Assembly (NCBI GenBank): GCA_031280495.1
Contig: JAITGT010000022.1
Location: forward strand, 1-5,730
From: Eubacteriaceae bacterium
Lineage (GTDB): Bacteria > Bacillota_A > Clostridia > Eubacteriales > Anaerofustaceae
DNA length: 5,730 nt
Direction: 5' to 3'
The notes under the pieces were generated by a model. The model ran no database searches and was not told where the DNA came from. It saw only the letters and a list, made by a program, of their open reading frames with translations. Made by a program: the position numbers and the translations under genes. This document shows, piece by piece, positions 1-5,709 of this stretch (position 1 is its first letter; every line of letters begins with the position of its first letter).

Positions 1-106
1 TTCTTTCGATTGGAATCATAAATCACTTATGCTTTTCACATTCCTGTTCCCCCGCAAGATGTCGCAAAACGAAAGTGCGGTATGCAATGGCTGCAGGATT
101 CTTTAT
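1..106. other. 3' flank of pheT, no gene identified
   Basis: This is the stretch beyond the pheT stop codon, up to the window edge. An imperfect inverted repeat (CCGCA at 52-56, TGCGG at 76-80, 19-base loop) follows the gene, but it has no T-tract on the minus strand, so I do not call it a terminator. A minus-strand gene could begin near 17-37: there is an ATG at 17-19 and a GTG at 24-26. The purine-rich stretch that might serve as a ribosome binding site is too far upstream for the ATG and marginal for the GTG. Too few codons are visible to judge. Confidence 0.5.
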
Positions 107-2476
107 CTATTCGCGCAGCATAACAGAGCGCTTTTCGAGAGCCCTAAGTATGGAGGCGATTGAAGCGGAGATCTCTTCGTCCAGCAAAGTGCGCTCTTCG
201 CTTTGGAACTTTAGGGAAAAAGCGACACTCTTCTTTGCCCCAAGGGATTCGCTCTTATAGACATCAAACACTTCGCAGCTTCTAAGCAAATTCCCTCCTG
301 CTTCCAGGATGCAGGCTTGAATTTCGCCCGCCAGAACTAGCTCATCGCAGACGACTGCAAGGTCTCTGCTGACGGCAGGGTATTTGGCAATGGGCGCCGC
401 TTTGATTGAAACGCCAGCAACATGTTCGGCCAAATAGTCGCATTCCAGCTCAGCGACTGCAACAGGCCCAGCAATTCCGTATTTAGACATAAGGCCAGGA
501 TGCGCTTCGCCAACAGCCCCAATCACCACGTCGCCAATAATCACGTCTGCGCTGCGCTGCGGATGCAGGGCCTTTTGCTGGGAGCGGACAAAGCGTGCGC
601 CGCCAATTTTTAGGCGCTCCAAAAGGTAATCCGTCACTCTCTTGATATAGATGTAGCCTTCGCCGAAGCTTCCATAGGCAAGCATGTATTTTTGCTCGGG
701 CAGCTCGGCCCCATTTTTAAGGAAGACTGGCCCTGCTTCGAATAAAAGCGCAGGAGCGTTTTTTTTGCGATAGTTAAGGCCGAGCGACTCAAACAAACCA
801 TGAAGGAGGCTAGTGCGCATTAGGGAAGAGTCTTCCCCAAGTGGGTTTCGAACCTGGATTGCGTCTTTTCGAATGCCATCCAGACCAAGGGCGGAATGCG
901 CCTCAGGGCTGAGAAATGTGTAAGTAAGCATTTCTGAGCCTCCGGCGGCCATCATCGCTGCCTTTATTTTTTGAATGGAAGCGAAATGGACGTTTGGCGT
1001 TTCGCCGCTGCCTCCTGCCATTTTCGCAAGCGGAATGCATTCATATCCATATATGCGTGCAATCTCTTCGGCGATGTCCTCTTTTATCAAGATATCAGAG
1101 CGTGTGCGGGGAACCTCAATATGCATAGTTTCGCCTTCGCCCTTGACTGTAAAGCCAAGTGCGTAGAGACAGCGGGCCATCTCTATGCGAGTGATTGTTG
1201 TGCCAAGAATCCGGTTGACAAAACTCGGCTCCACATCTAGTTCGATTGGCCTGTCCAGCTCTTCTCGGCAGTCAATAACACCTTCGACTAATTCTGCTGC
1301 GCCCATTTCAAAGAGAAGGGAAGCAGCCCGGTCGCAGGCGTATTTTGTCAGCCATGTTGCCAGCCCTTTTTCAAAACGGGCAGCAGACTCGCTGCGGACG
1401 CCAATAGCTCTGGAGCCGTTGCGAATTGCGCTTTTGTCAAAGTTTGCCGCCTCGATGACAACCAGTTTTGTCCTGTCTGTGATTTCTGAGTTCATGCCGC
1501 CCATGATGCCAGCGACGCCAATGTGCTTTTTCGCATCGTCTATCATTAGCACGCGCTTGCTCAGCTTTCTCTCCACTCCATCAAGCGTTGTGATGGAGTC
1601 TTCGCCTGTTGCTTGCCGCACAATTATTTTTCCTCCCTCAATTTGGGAGTAATCAAACATGTGAAGAGGCTGCCCAGTTTCAACCATGACAAAGTTGGAA
1701 ACGTCAACTACATTGTTTATGGGCCTTATGCCTGCAGCCATAAGCCTGTTTTGCATCCAAAGCGGCGACGGGGCGATTTCTTTTACCCTTAGCATGCGAG
1801 CCGTATAACGGCGGCACAGACTGTAGTCCTCCACCGCTACGTTCAGGAGCTCGCGTATTTCCTCCCCAGGCATGTCAAACTCAAATTCTGGGTAGGAAAA
1901 GCGGCGCCCTTGGCACGCCTCTGCCTCTGCAGCGATGCCAAGAACTGAATTGCAGTCCTGTCGGTTGTTTGTCAGCTCAAAATCAATGACGGCTTCGCTG
2001 AGGCCGAGCGCTTCAGAAACGTCAATTCCAACAGGCGTGTCCTTTGGAAGAATGAAGATTCCCTCTGAGGCGCGTTTTGGGACGCTTGAGGACGGAATGC
2101 CCATCTCTTGCGCGCTTAAAAGCATTCCGAAGCTATTGACTCCCCTAATGGCCTGGAGCTGCAAAGCGCTTTCCCTGCCTGGAAGGCATGCACCAGGCTT
2201 TCCATAGGGTACAATGTCTCCTTTACTTACATTTTGGGCTCCTGTGACAACAGTTTCAGTTTCTTCGCCATCCCAAACTTGGCAAACCCAAAGATGCTCA
2301 GAATCAGGATGGCGTGCAATTTCTAGAACCTGCGCGGTGATCGCGCCGCTGAGGCCTTCGGAAGGCCAGGAGATCTCTTCCACCATAGTTCCCGCCAGAG
2401 TCATCCTTCGCCCGAATTCTTGGATGGTCCCATCGATTTTTGCGTAGTCTTTCAGCCACAACACTGGTGTTAGCAT
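107..2476 (-). CDS. pheT: Phenylalanyl-tRNA synthetase beta subunit (PheT)
   Basis: This is the beta subunit of the cytoplasmic alpha2-beta2 enzyme that joins phenylalanine to tRNA-Phe using ATP; in this family it handles tRNA binding and editing while the alpha subunit carries catalysis. The 789 residues match the usual bacterial length of about 790-800. Domains appear in canonical order. An EMAP-like tRNA-binding fold lies at about 43-150 (ITAQVLEIARHPDSEHLWVC). The B3/4 editing domain is at about 212-390, with RPINNVVDVSNFVMVETGQP from 251, VAGIMGG at 321 and ARFEKG at 366. The B5 domain is at about 408-480, with PRTRSDILIKEDIAEEIARI from 456. A catalytic-like core spans about 490-690, and a C-terminal anticodon-binding FDX-ACB domain covers about 697-789 (KYPAVSRDLAVV). 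The ATG start is supported by AAGGA at 2484-2488, seven bases upstream. The frame is intact. It lies downstream of pheS on the same strand, but 563 bases away, which is unusual. Confidence 0.98.
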   Translation of the reverse strand: MLTPVLWLKDYAKIDGTIQEFGRRMTLAGTMVEEISWPSEGLSGAITAQVLEIARHPDSEHLWVCQVWDGEETETVVTGAQNVSKGDIVPYGKPGACLPGRESALQLQAIRGVNSFGMLLSAQEMGIPSSSVPKRASEGIFILPKDTPVGIDVSEALGLSEAVIDFELTNNRQDCNSVLGIAAEAEACQGRRFSYPEFEFDMPGEEIRELLNVAVEDYSLCRRYTARMLRVKEIAPSPLWMQNRLMAAGIRPINNVVDVSNFVMVETGQPLHMFDYSQIEGGKIIVRQATGEDSITTLDGVERKLSKRVLMIDDAKKHIGVAGIMGGMNSEITDRTKLVVIEAANFDKSAIRNGSRAIGVRSESAARFEKGLATWLTKYACDRAASLLFEMGAAELVEGVIDCREELDRPIELDVEPSFVNRILGTTITRIEMARCLYALGFTVKGEGETMHIEVPRTRSDILIKEDIAEEIARIYGYECIPLAKMAGGSGETPNVHFASIQKIKAAMMAAGGSEMLTYTFLSPEAHSALGLDGIRKDAIQVRNPLGEDSSLMRTSLLHGLFESLGLNYRKKNAPALLFEAGPVFLKNGAELPEQKYMLAYGSFGEGYIYIKRVTDYLLERLKIGGARFVRSQQKALHPQRSADVIIGDVVIGAVGEAHPGLMSKYGIAGPVAVAELECDYLAEHVAGVSIKAAPIAKYPAVSRDLAVVCDELVLAGEIQACILEAGGNLLRSCEVFDVYKSESLGAKKSVAFSLKFQSEERTLLDEEISASIASILRALEKRSVMLRE

Positions 2477-2483
2477 AAATTTT

Positions 2484-2488
2484 TCCTT
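2484..2488 (-). promoter_or_regulatory. pheT ribosome binding site
   Basis: AAGGA in a purine-rich context sits seven bases before the pheT ATG and fixes the start at 2476. It lies inside a nine-codon mini-ORF (2470-2499) whose stop overlaps the pheT start. Confidence 0.7.
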
Positions 2489-2527
2489 TGCTGCGTCATC
2501 TTACTGTCTCCATACTAGAATCTGACT

Positions 2528-2561
2528 AAAAAAAGTAGTTGCGCTGCGCTAATGCAGCAAC
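2528..2561 (-). terminator. Possible intrinsic terminator between pheS and pheT
   Basis: Read on the minus strand, GTTGC pairs with GCAAC and TGC with GCA, around an ATTAGC loop with a two-base bulge on the 3' arm. Three bases later comes a run of seven T (2528-2534). That is the architecture of a Rho-independent terminator, although the bulge and the three-base gap before the T-run weaken it. It would act on transcription arriving from pheS, before pheT. On the plus strand no T-run follows, so it is one-directional. Confidence 0.5.
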
Positions 2562-2829
2562 GTTGACATGGCCATGAAGGCTGAGCCCAATACCCGCGCC
2601 TAGCTGCGACTCCCTGGCTATGCAAAGAGGCGCCCGATCTGGACTCGCCCATTTCAGCGCTTCCTGAGTGTTTCCCTCTGTTAATGGGCGCAGCGGGATT
2701 GCTAAGAGCGCCAGTTCGACGAATTTCCTTAGTAGCGAGCCTGCCCTGTTTTTCAAATAATTGCCCAGAGGCTGCACGTTTTTCTGCGCGGATTTGGCCC
2801 TTTTGGGAAGTGGCGCCTTATTAGTAAAC

Positions 2830-2841
2830 TGGCATTTGGCT
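2830..2841. repeat. 12-base direct repeat, copy 1
   Basis: TGGCATTTGGCT occurs here and again at 2990-3001, 160 bases away in the same orientation. Extending to 17 bases (2830-2846 against 2990-3006) leaves two mismatches. The spacing is not a multiple of three, so the copies do not encode a repeated peptide in one frame. Confidence 0.55.
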
Positions 2842-2945
2842 ACAGCGATATGAAAGCTTCAAGCTTCGGACGAACTGCTGCGCGATTGCGGCGAAAAGCA
2901 TGTGCCGCCTCCAACCCCGAACAGGCTGGCAGCAAGAGCTTTGCT

Positions 2946-3020
2946 GGTGACAAGCTAGCATGCCTTTCAGTGCCTCAAGCAGGCCGGAATGGCATTTGGC
3001 TGGAGCAAATAGCTTGTACC
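2946..3020 (-). other. Long imperfect stem-loop in the pheS 3' flank
   Basis: On the minus strand GGTACAAGCTA (3010-3020) can pair with TAGCTTGTCACC (2946-2957), giving eight contiguous base pairs, a one-base bulge and three more pairs. Inside, TGCC (2991-2994) can pair with GGCA (2961-2964) and GCCT (2981-2984) with AGGC (2972-2975), so a nested structure is possible. A second hairpin, CAGCAA with TTGCTG (2941-2946 and 2930-2935), follows at once. This suggests a folded RNA beginning about 20 bases after the pheS stop. I do not recognise it as a known RNA family, and it has no obvious promoter of its own. Confidence 0.4.
2990..3001. repeat. 12-base direct repeat, copy 2
   Basis: This is the second copy of TGGCATTTGGCT (first at 2830-2841). 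It lies within the loop region of the stem-loop at 2946-3020. Confidence 0.55.
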
Positions 3021-3039
3021 GAAAGCGTTCGCTGTAGCG

Positions 3040-4074
3040 CTAAAACTGAGACAGAAACTCCGTGTCATTGCCAAAGAGAAGCCGCATGTCTCGTATCTCA
3101 TATTTAAACATGGTCATTCTGTCAATGCCCATGCCAAAGGCAAACCCGGAATATTTTTCTGGATCAATACCGCAACCCCGCAACACAGCTGGATGCACCA
3201 TTCCGCAGCCCAAAAGCTCAATGTAGCCGGTGCCCTTGCAGATGCGGCAGCCTTTTCCCCCGCATGCAAAGCATGTTGCATCCATTTCGGCGCTTGGCTC
3301 GGTGTAGTAGAACTGGTGCGGGCGAAAAACTGTCTTTGTATTTTCTCCATAGATGCGCTTTGCGACATAGTCGAGGGTTGTCTTCAGGTCTGCCATCGAA
3401 ATGCCTTCGCCAACCACCAGCCCTTCCAATTGGTGGAACAAAGGGGAATGCGTGGCGTCTATTTCGTCTTTTCTATACACTTTGCCAGGGGATATGATTC
3501 GAATGGGGGGGGTGCGCCCCAACATTTCCCGAATTTGCACTGGTGATGTCTGCGGCCTAAGGCAAATTTCGTCTCCGCTGCCAATATAAAATGTCTCTGT
3601 GCTGTCTCGTGAAGGGTGGTCAGAAGGCATGTTAAGCATATCAAAGTTATAGCGCGAAAACTCTAGTTCTGGGCCTTCGGCAACAGAAAAGCCAAGGGAC
3701 AAAAAAATGTCAAGCAGTTCGTCCAAAAGTTTGTAGAGCGGGTGCTGGTGTCCAACAGGTATTTTGTTGCCTGAGAGCGTTATGTCCACAGGCTCGCTTG
3801 CCAGCTTCTTTTCCAGATCGAAGGCTGCCAGTTCTGCCTTGCGCGCACGCGCCGCACGATCGACAGCCTCCCTTGCTTCGTTTGCTGTCTTTCCGATAAT
3901 TGGGCGCTCCTCTTCAGACAGCTTTCCCATCGAGCGGAGTATTGCAGTCAGCACCCCTTTCTTGCCCATGTAACGTGCGTGGGTTGCTTCAAGCTCGCGG
4001 ACTGACTGGCTTTTTTCCACTTCCTTTACGGCTTCGTCCCGTAAGCGCTCCAATTCTTCATGCAATTCTGACAT
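3040..4074 (-). CDS. pheS: Phenylalanyl-tRNA synthetase alpha subunit (PheS)
   Basis: This is the catalytic alpha subunit of Phe-tRNA synthetase, a class II enzyme that activates phenylalanine with ATP and transfers it to tRNA-Phe. It is 344 residues long, typical for the family. The N-terminal region (about 1-90) is the charged helical domain that forms the coiled-coil tRNA-binding arm. The class II core follows: a motif 1 region at about 111-150 (HPLYKLLDELLDIF onward), motif 2 at about 196-216 (PGKVYRKDEIDATHSPLFHQ), TEPSAEMDATC at 258-268, and motif 3 at 310-331 (GFAFGMGIDRMTMFKYEIRD). Ala312 in GFAFG appears to match the alanine that lines the phenylalanine pocket. Four cysteines (268, 271, 276, 279; CFACGGKGCRIC) form the usual bacterial CxxC pair. 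I chose the ATG at 4072-4074 because AGGAG lies eight bases upstream. The in-frame ATG at 4143 would add 23 residues encoded by the T-box terminator, with no ribosome binding site. It is controlled by the T-box leader. Confidence 0.98.
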   Translation of the reverse strand: MSELHEELERLRDEAVKEVEKSQSVRELEATHARYMGKKGVLTAILRSMGKLSEEERPIIGKTANEAREAVDRAARARKAELAAFDLEKKLASEPVDITLSGNKIPVGHQHPLYKLLDELLDIFLSLGFSVAEGPELEFSRYNFDMLNMPSDHPSRDSTETFYIGSGDEICLRPQTSPVQIREMLGRTPPIRIISPGKVYRKDEIDATHSPLFHQLEGLVVGEGISMADLKTTLDYVAKRIYGENTKTVFRPHQFYYTEPSAEMDATCFACGGKGCRICKGTGYIELLGCGMVHPAVLRGCGIDPEKYSGFAFGMGIDRMTMFKYEIRDMRLLFGNDTEFLSQF

Positions 4075-4082
4075 ATTTATTG

Positions 4083-4089
4083 CTCCTTT
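4083..4089 (-). promoter_or_regulatory. pheS ribosome binding site
   Basis: AAAGGAG lies eight bases before the ATG at 4072-4074. It decides the start, because the longer in-frame start at 4143 lies inside the leader terminator and antiterminator sequence. Confidence 0.88.
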
Positions 4090-4112
4090 AAGCAGGTGGA
4101 AACGGAGGGAAC

Positions 4113-4137
4113 AAAAAAAACGCCCCAGAAAGGGACG
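4113..4137 (-). terminator. T-box-controlled intrinsic terminator
   Basis: On the minus strand CGTCCC (4132-4137) pairs with GGGGCG (4121-4126) across a five-base loop, followed directly by eight T (4113-4120). The 5' arm is the same segment that pairs with the T-box sequence in the antiterminator, so the two structures are mutually exclusive. It stops transcription before pheS when tRNA-Phe is charged. Confidence 0.92.
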
Positions 4138-4145
4138 AATCATTC

Positions 4146-4159
4146 CGCGGTACCACCCA
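4146..4159 (-). promoter_or_regulatory. Conserved T-box sequence (antiterminator 5' side)
   Basis: On the minus strand this reads TGGGTGGTACCGCG, against the family consensus AGGGTGGNACCGCG. With CGTCCC at 4132-4137 it forms the antiterminator, whose UGGU bulge receives the uncharged tRNA 3' end. Confidence 0.93.
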
Positions 4160-4248
4160 TTTTAAGCGCAGAAAGCGCCTCACTTTGCAGCCTTAACGCG
4201 GCAGGGACGCTGGAGGCTACTAAGGCTTTCACCTCTGCGCTCGGAAGG

Positions 4249-4251
4249 GAA
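4249..4251 (-). promoter_or_regulatory. T-box specifier codon UUC (Phe)
   Basis: TTC lies at the expected position in stem I, just before CCTTCCGAG, which closes the kink-turn. It pairs with the GAA anticodon of tRNA-Phe and agrees with the downstream gene being pheS. Confidence 0.85.
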
Positions 4252-4340
4252 TCCAAGGCGGTTAGGCAGGGCTTTTCACCGTTCGCCCCTCTCTCTGGCC
4301 CATTGCCGCAAAGGCTGTCTTCTTCATTGCGTTTAGTTTG

Positions 4341-4346
4341 ATTATA
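4341..4346 (-). promoter_or_regulatory. pheST promoter, -10 hexamer
   Basis: A perfect TATAAT lies 10-12 bases before the foot of stem I, which places the transcription start near 4333-4335. The -35 region is poor: about 17 bases upstream is CGTGAA or the overlapping GTGAAG. It is a SigA-type housekeeping promoter by position and -10 match. Confidence 0.75.
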
Positions 4347-4557
4347 GAGGTTTCCGGCGCTTCTTCACGCTATTTTCACTTTTGACTGTAACAGCGGATC
4401 CTTTTGCCGCCGCCTGGGCATGTCTTCTGCACGCCCACTTTTCCAATCTGGCGTTTGCACCAAAGCGCCCCTGGCACTGCTTTCGTTTCCAGGAAACAAA
4501 AAGGCGCCTAAAATCCAGATTGCCTTTGCCTGTGTGCTAACAAAAGAGCGGGCGAAA
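4347..4557. other. Divergent intergenic region with small inverted repeats
   Basis: This is the space between the back-to-back promoters of pheST (minus) and the carboxypeptidase gene (plus); it contains no gene. Three small inverted repeats are visible: TGGGC/GCCCA at 4415-4419 and 4433-4437; GGCGTTT/AAGCGCC (with one G-T pair) at 4450-4456 and 4463-4469; and GTTTC/GAAAC at 4485-4489 and 4493-4497. None is followed by a convincing T-run on either strand, and I cannot assign them to a known regulator. Confidence 0.55.
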
Positions 4558-4563
4558 TATAAT
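4558..4563 (+). promoter_or_regulatory. Carboxypeptidase gene promoter, -10 hexamer
   Basis: A perfect TATAAT lies 30 bases before the ATG at 4594. At a 17-base spacing the -35 position reads TGCTAA, a weak match, so this is a promoter by its -10 element and position. The start point would be near 4570, giving a short leader of about 25 bases, so the upstream ATG at 4570 is unlikely to be the translation start. Confidence 0.65.
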
Positions 4564-4583
4564 TAATATATGGCATATGTATT

Positions 4584-4590
4584 GGAGGGG
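4584..4590 (+). promoter_or_regulatory. Carboxypeptidase ribosome binding site
   Basis: GGAGGGG lies just before ATG 4594, with five bases between GGAGG and the start codon. It selects this ATG over the in-frame ATG at 4570, which has no such site and would place eight residues (MAYVLEGS) ahead of a good signal peptide. Confidence 0.85.
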
Positions 4591-4593
4591 TCT

Positions 4594-5709
4594 ATGCGGA
4601 AACTGTTACTTTTCCTGTGTGGGGCAGCTGCCCTTGCCTTTTGCCTTTACGGGGGCAATGTGGAGGCTGCTTCAAAGGCTTCCGTTGTCATAGAGGCAAA
4701 GACCCTTGTAGTGCTGGAAGAGCACAACGCTTATGCGAGGCTGCCAATGGCTTCTACGACAAAGGCGATGACCGCCATTGTAGCAATAGAGGAGGGAAAC
4801 CTGGAAGAAATGGTTTCTGTCTCCGCTAGAGCGGCTGGAGTCGGCGGATCATCCATGTATCTTAAGGAAGGCGACAAAATTAGGCTTGGTGAATTAATAG
4901 CGGCGACGCTTTTTGTCTCCGCCAACGACGGCACCGTTGCCATTGCAGAGCACATAGACGGATCCATGGAAAAATTTGTGGAGAGAATGAACCGAAAGGC
5001 ATTTGCGCTCGGGCTGAAGGACACGCATTTTGCAAATACGCATGGCCTCACACAGGAGGGGCATTACACCACAGCCTATGATCTAGCATGCATTATGGCT
5101 TACGCAATTCAAAACGAGACTTTTTACAAGATAGTCTCCGCAAAGAACTGGCCAGTTACAGTTAATGGAGAGACGCACACATATACGAACAAGGATCAGT
5201 TCCTTTATCGATACGAATACGCTGTGGGAGGAAAAACAGGCTCGACAAACGCTGCCGGCAGGTGCTTTGTCAGCGCAGCGGAACAGGATGGAATGACACT
5301 TTGCGGCGCGGTGCTCAACAGTTCGGACATATATGGGGAGAGCATTGCAATGATGAAAAGGTGTTTTGCCTCTTACACGCTTGAAAACATGGGCAACAAG
5401 GGCGAGTATATGGCGACTATTCCCATTGAAGGGGGCCGCGCAAAGACATACCAGCTGTCCTTTCAGGAGGATTTGTATGTGCCTGTTCTCCGAAAAGATC
5501 TAGGAAAGGCGCGCATTGAGCTTAATTACGTCGACTATCTTGTAGCGCCTGTGCGTGCCGGCCAGGTGCTGGGGCGATATTACGTTATTCTAGGGCAAAA
5601 AGTTTTGTACCAATCGGTTATTCGCGCGCCTAAGCTGGTGAGGAAAAAAGGCAGCACTATAGAAGAATTCTTTAGCTATTTCAATAAAACGCTAAATTTT
5701 GCTTTTTAG
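4594..5709 (+). CDS. D-alanyl-D-alanine carboxypeptidase (PBP5 / DacA-DacF family)
   Basis: This is a low-molecular-weight penicillin-binding protein. The enzyme removes the terminal D-Ala from peptidoglycan pentapeptides outside the cytoplasmic membrane and so limits cross-linking. The 371-residue product starts with a signal peptide (MRKLLLFLCG core), with a likely cut after VEA at residue 25. The S11 peptidase domain carries all three active-site motifs: SxxK as S54-T-T-K57 (PMASTTK), SxN as S109-A-N111 (VSANDG) and KTG at 214-216 (GGKTGSTNAAG). A beta-rich PBP5 C-terminal domain spans about 275-345. The last ~20 residues (STIEEFFSYFNKTLNFAF) look like the amphipathic helix that anchors these enzymes to the membrane. 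Length and order fit the family. I cannot tell which paralogue (dacA, dacB or dacF) it is. It is divergent from pheST with its own promoter. Confidence 0.95.
   Translation: MRKLLLFLCGAAALAFCLYGGNVEAASKASVVIEAKTLVVLEEHNAYARLPMASTTKAMTAIVAIEEGNLEEMVSVSARAAGVGGSSMYLKEGDKIRLGELIAATLFVSANDGTVAIAEHIDGSMEKFVERMNRKAFALGLKDTHFANTHGLTQEGHYTTAYDLACIMAYAIQNETFYKIVSAKNWPVTVNGETHTYTNKDQFLYRYEYAVGGKTGSTNAAGRCFVSAAEQDGMTLCGAVLNSSDIYGESIAMMKRCFASYTLENMGNKGEYMATIPIEGGRAKTYQLSFQEDLYVPVLRKDLGKARIELNYVDYLVAPVRAGQVLGRYYVILGQKVLYQSVIRAPKLVRKKGSTIEEFFSYFNKTLNFAF

Larger units (their letters stand above)
2477..3039. other. Long pheS-pheT intergenic region without a recognised gene
   Basis: These 563 bases separate two genes that are usually adjacent. 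I recognise no protein family in any frame. On the minus strand the frame directly after the pheS stop stays open for 72 codons (3039-2824), and another frame stays open from 2858 to 2526. Neither has a convincing start or ribosome binding site, and the predicted peptides look unlike any family I know. I saw no tRNA or rRNA signature. What can be seen is a terminator-like hairpin (2528-2561), a run of stem-loops (about 2888-3020) and a 12-base direct repeat (2830-2841 and 2990-3001). It could be a processed intercistronic RNA, a decayed gene or an inserted repeat element; the sequence alone does not decide. Confidence 0.75.
4113..4331 (-). ncRNA. T-box riboswitch leader, tRNA-Phe specific
   Basis: This cis-acting leader binds uncharged tRNA-Phe and switches pheS on. 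Stem I spans about 4238-4331. It has base-paired CGC/GCG ends, an AATGA/GAG kink-turn-like motif just inside them, a GAAG/CTTC helix, a distal GGGC/GCCC helix and an AGAGAG element. The specifier is TTC at 4249-4251 in the context GGATTCCCTTCCGAG, which reads Phe. A conserved AGTAG occurs after stem I. The T-box sequence proper is GGGTGGTACCGCG at 4146-4158. Its GGG and GCG pair with CGTCCC (4132-4137) to form the antiterminator, leaving UGGU to pair with ACCA, as expected for a tRNA with discriminator A. The terminator at 4113-4137 completes the switch. T-box leaders on pheST are known mainly from Bacillota. A 21-codon ORF crossing stem I is coincidental. Confidence 0.95.

Noticed and set aside
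52..80. Inverted repeat after pheT as a terminator
   Set aside because: The loop is 19 bases and no T-run follows on the minus strand.
1185..1652. 155-codon plus-strand ORF inside pheT
   Set aside because: It lies wholly antisense to the conserved B3/4 and B5 domains of pheT and shows low-complexity Ser-rich composition typical of a shadow frame.
2563..2568. TTGACA on the plus strand as a promoter -35 box
   Set aside because: There is no -10-like hexamer at 16-18 bases downstream and no plus-strand gene for it to serve.
2526..2777. 83-codon minus-strand ORF in the pheS-pheT gap
   Set aside because: It starts at a GTG with no ribosome binding site, its end overlaps the terminator-like hairpin and T-run, and the peptide matches no family I recognise. 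Kept only as part of the decayed-gene idea.
2850..3107. 85-codon plus-strand ORF across the gap and the pheS 3' end
   Set aside because: It has no ribosome binding site or promoter, it runs antisense into pheS, and its composition is not protein-like.
4075..4143. Longer pheS start at 4143, adding 23 residues
   Set aside because: The extension is encoded by the T-box terminator and antiterminator region and has no ribosome binding site, whereas the ATG at 4074 has AGGAG at the right distance and gives the normal family length.
4264..4329. 21-codon minus-strand ORF (MKKTAFAAMG start) as a leader peptide
   Set aside because: It overlies conserved T-box stem I sequence, has no ribosome binding site and is explained by the riboswitch.
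4570..4593. Carboxypeptidase start at ATG 4570
   Set aside because: It has no ribosome binding site, lies about where transcription should begin, and puts eight residues ahead of a good signal peptide. ATG 4594 has GGAGGGG directly upstream.
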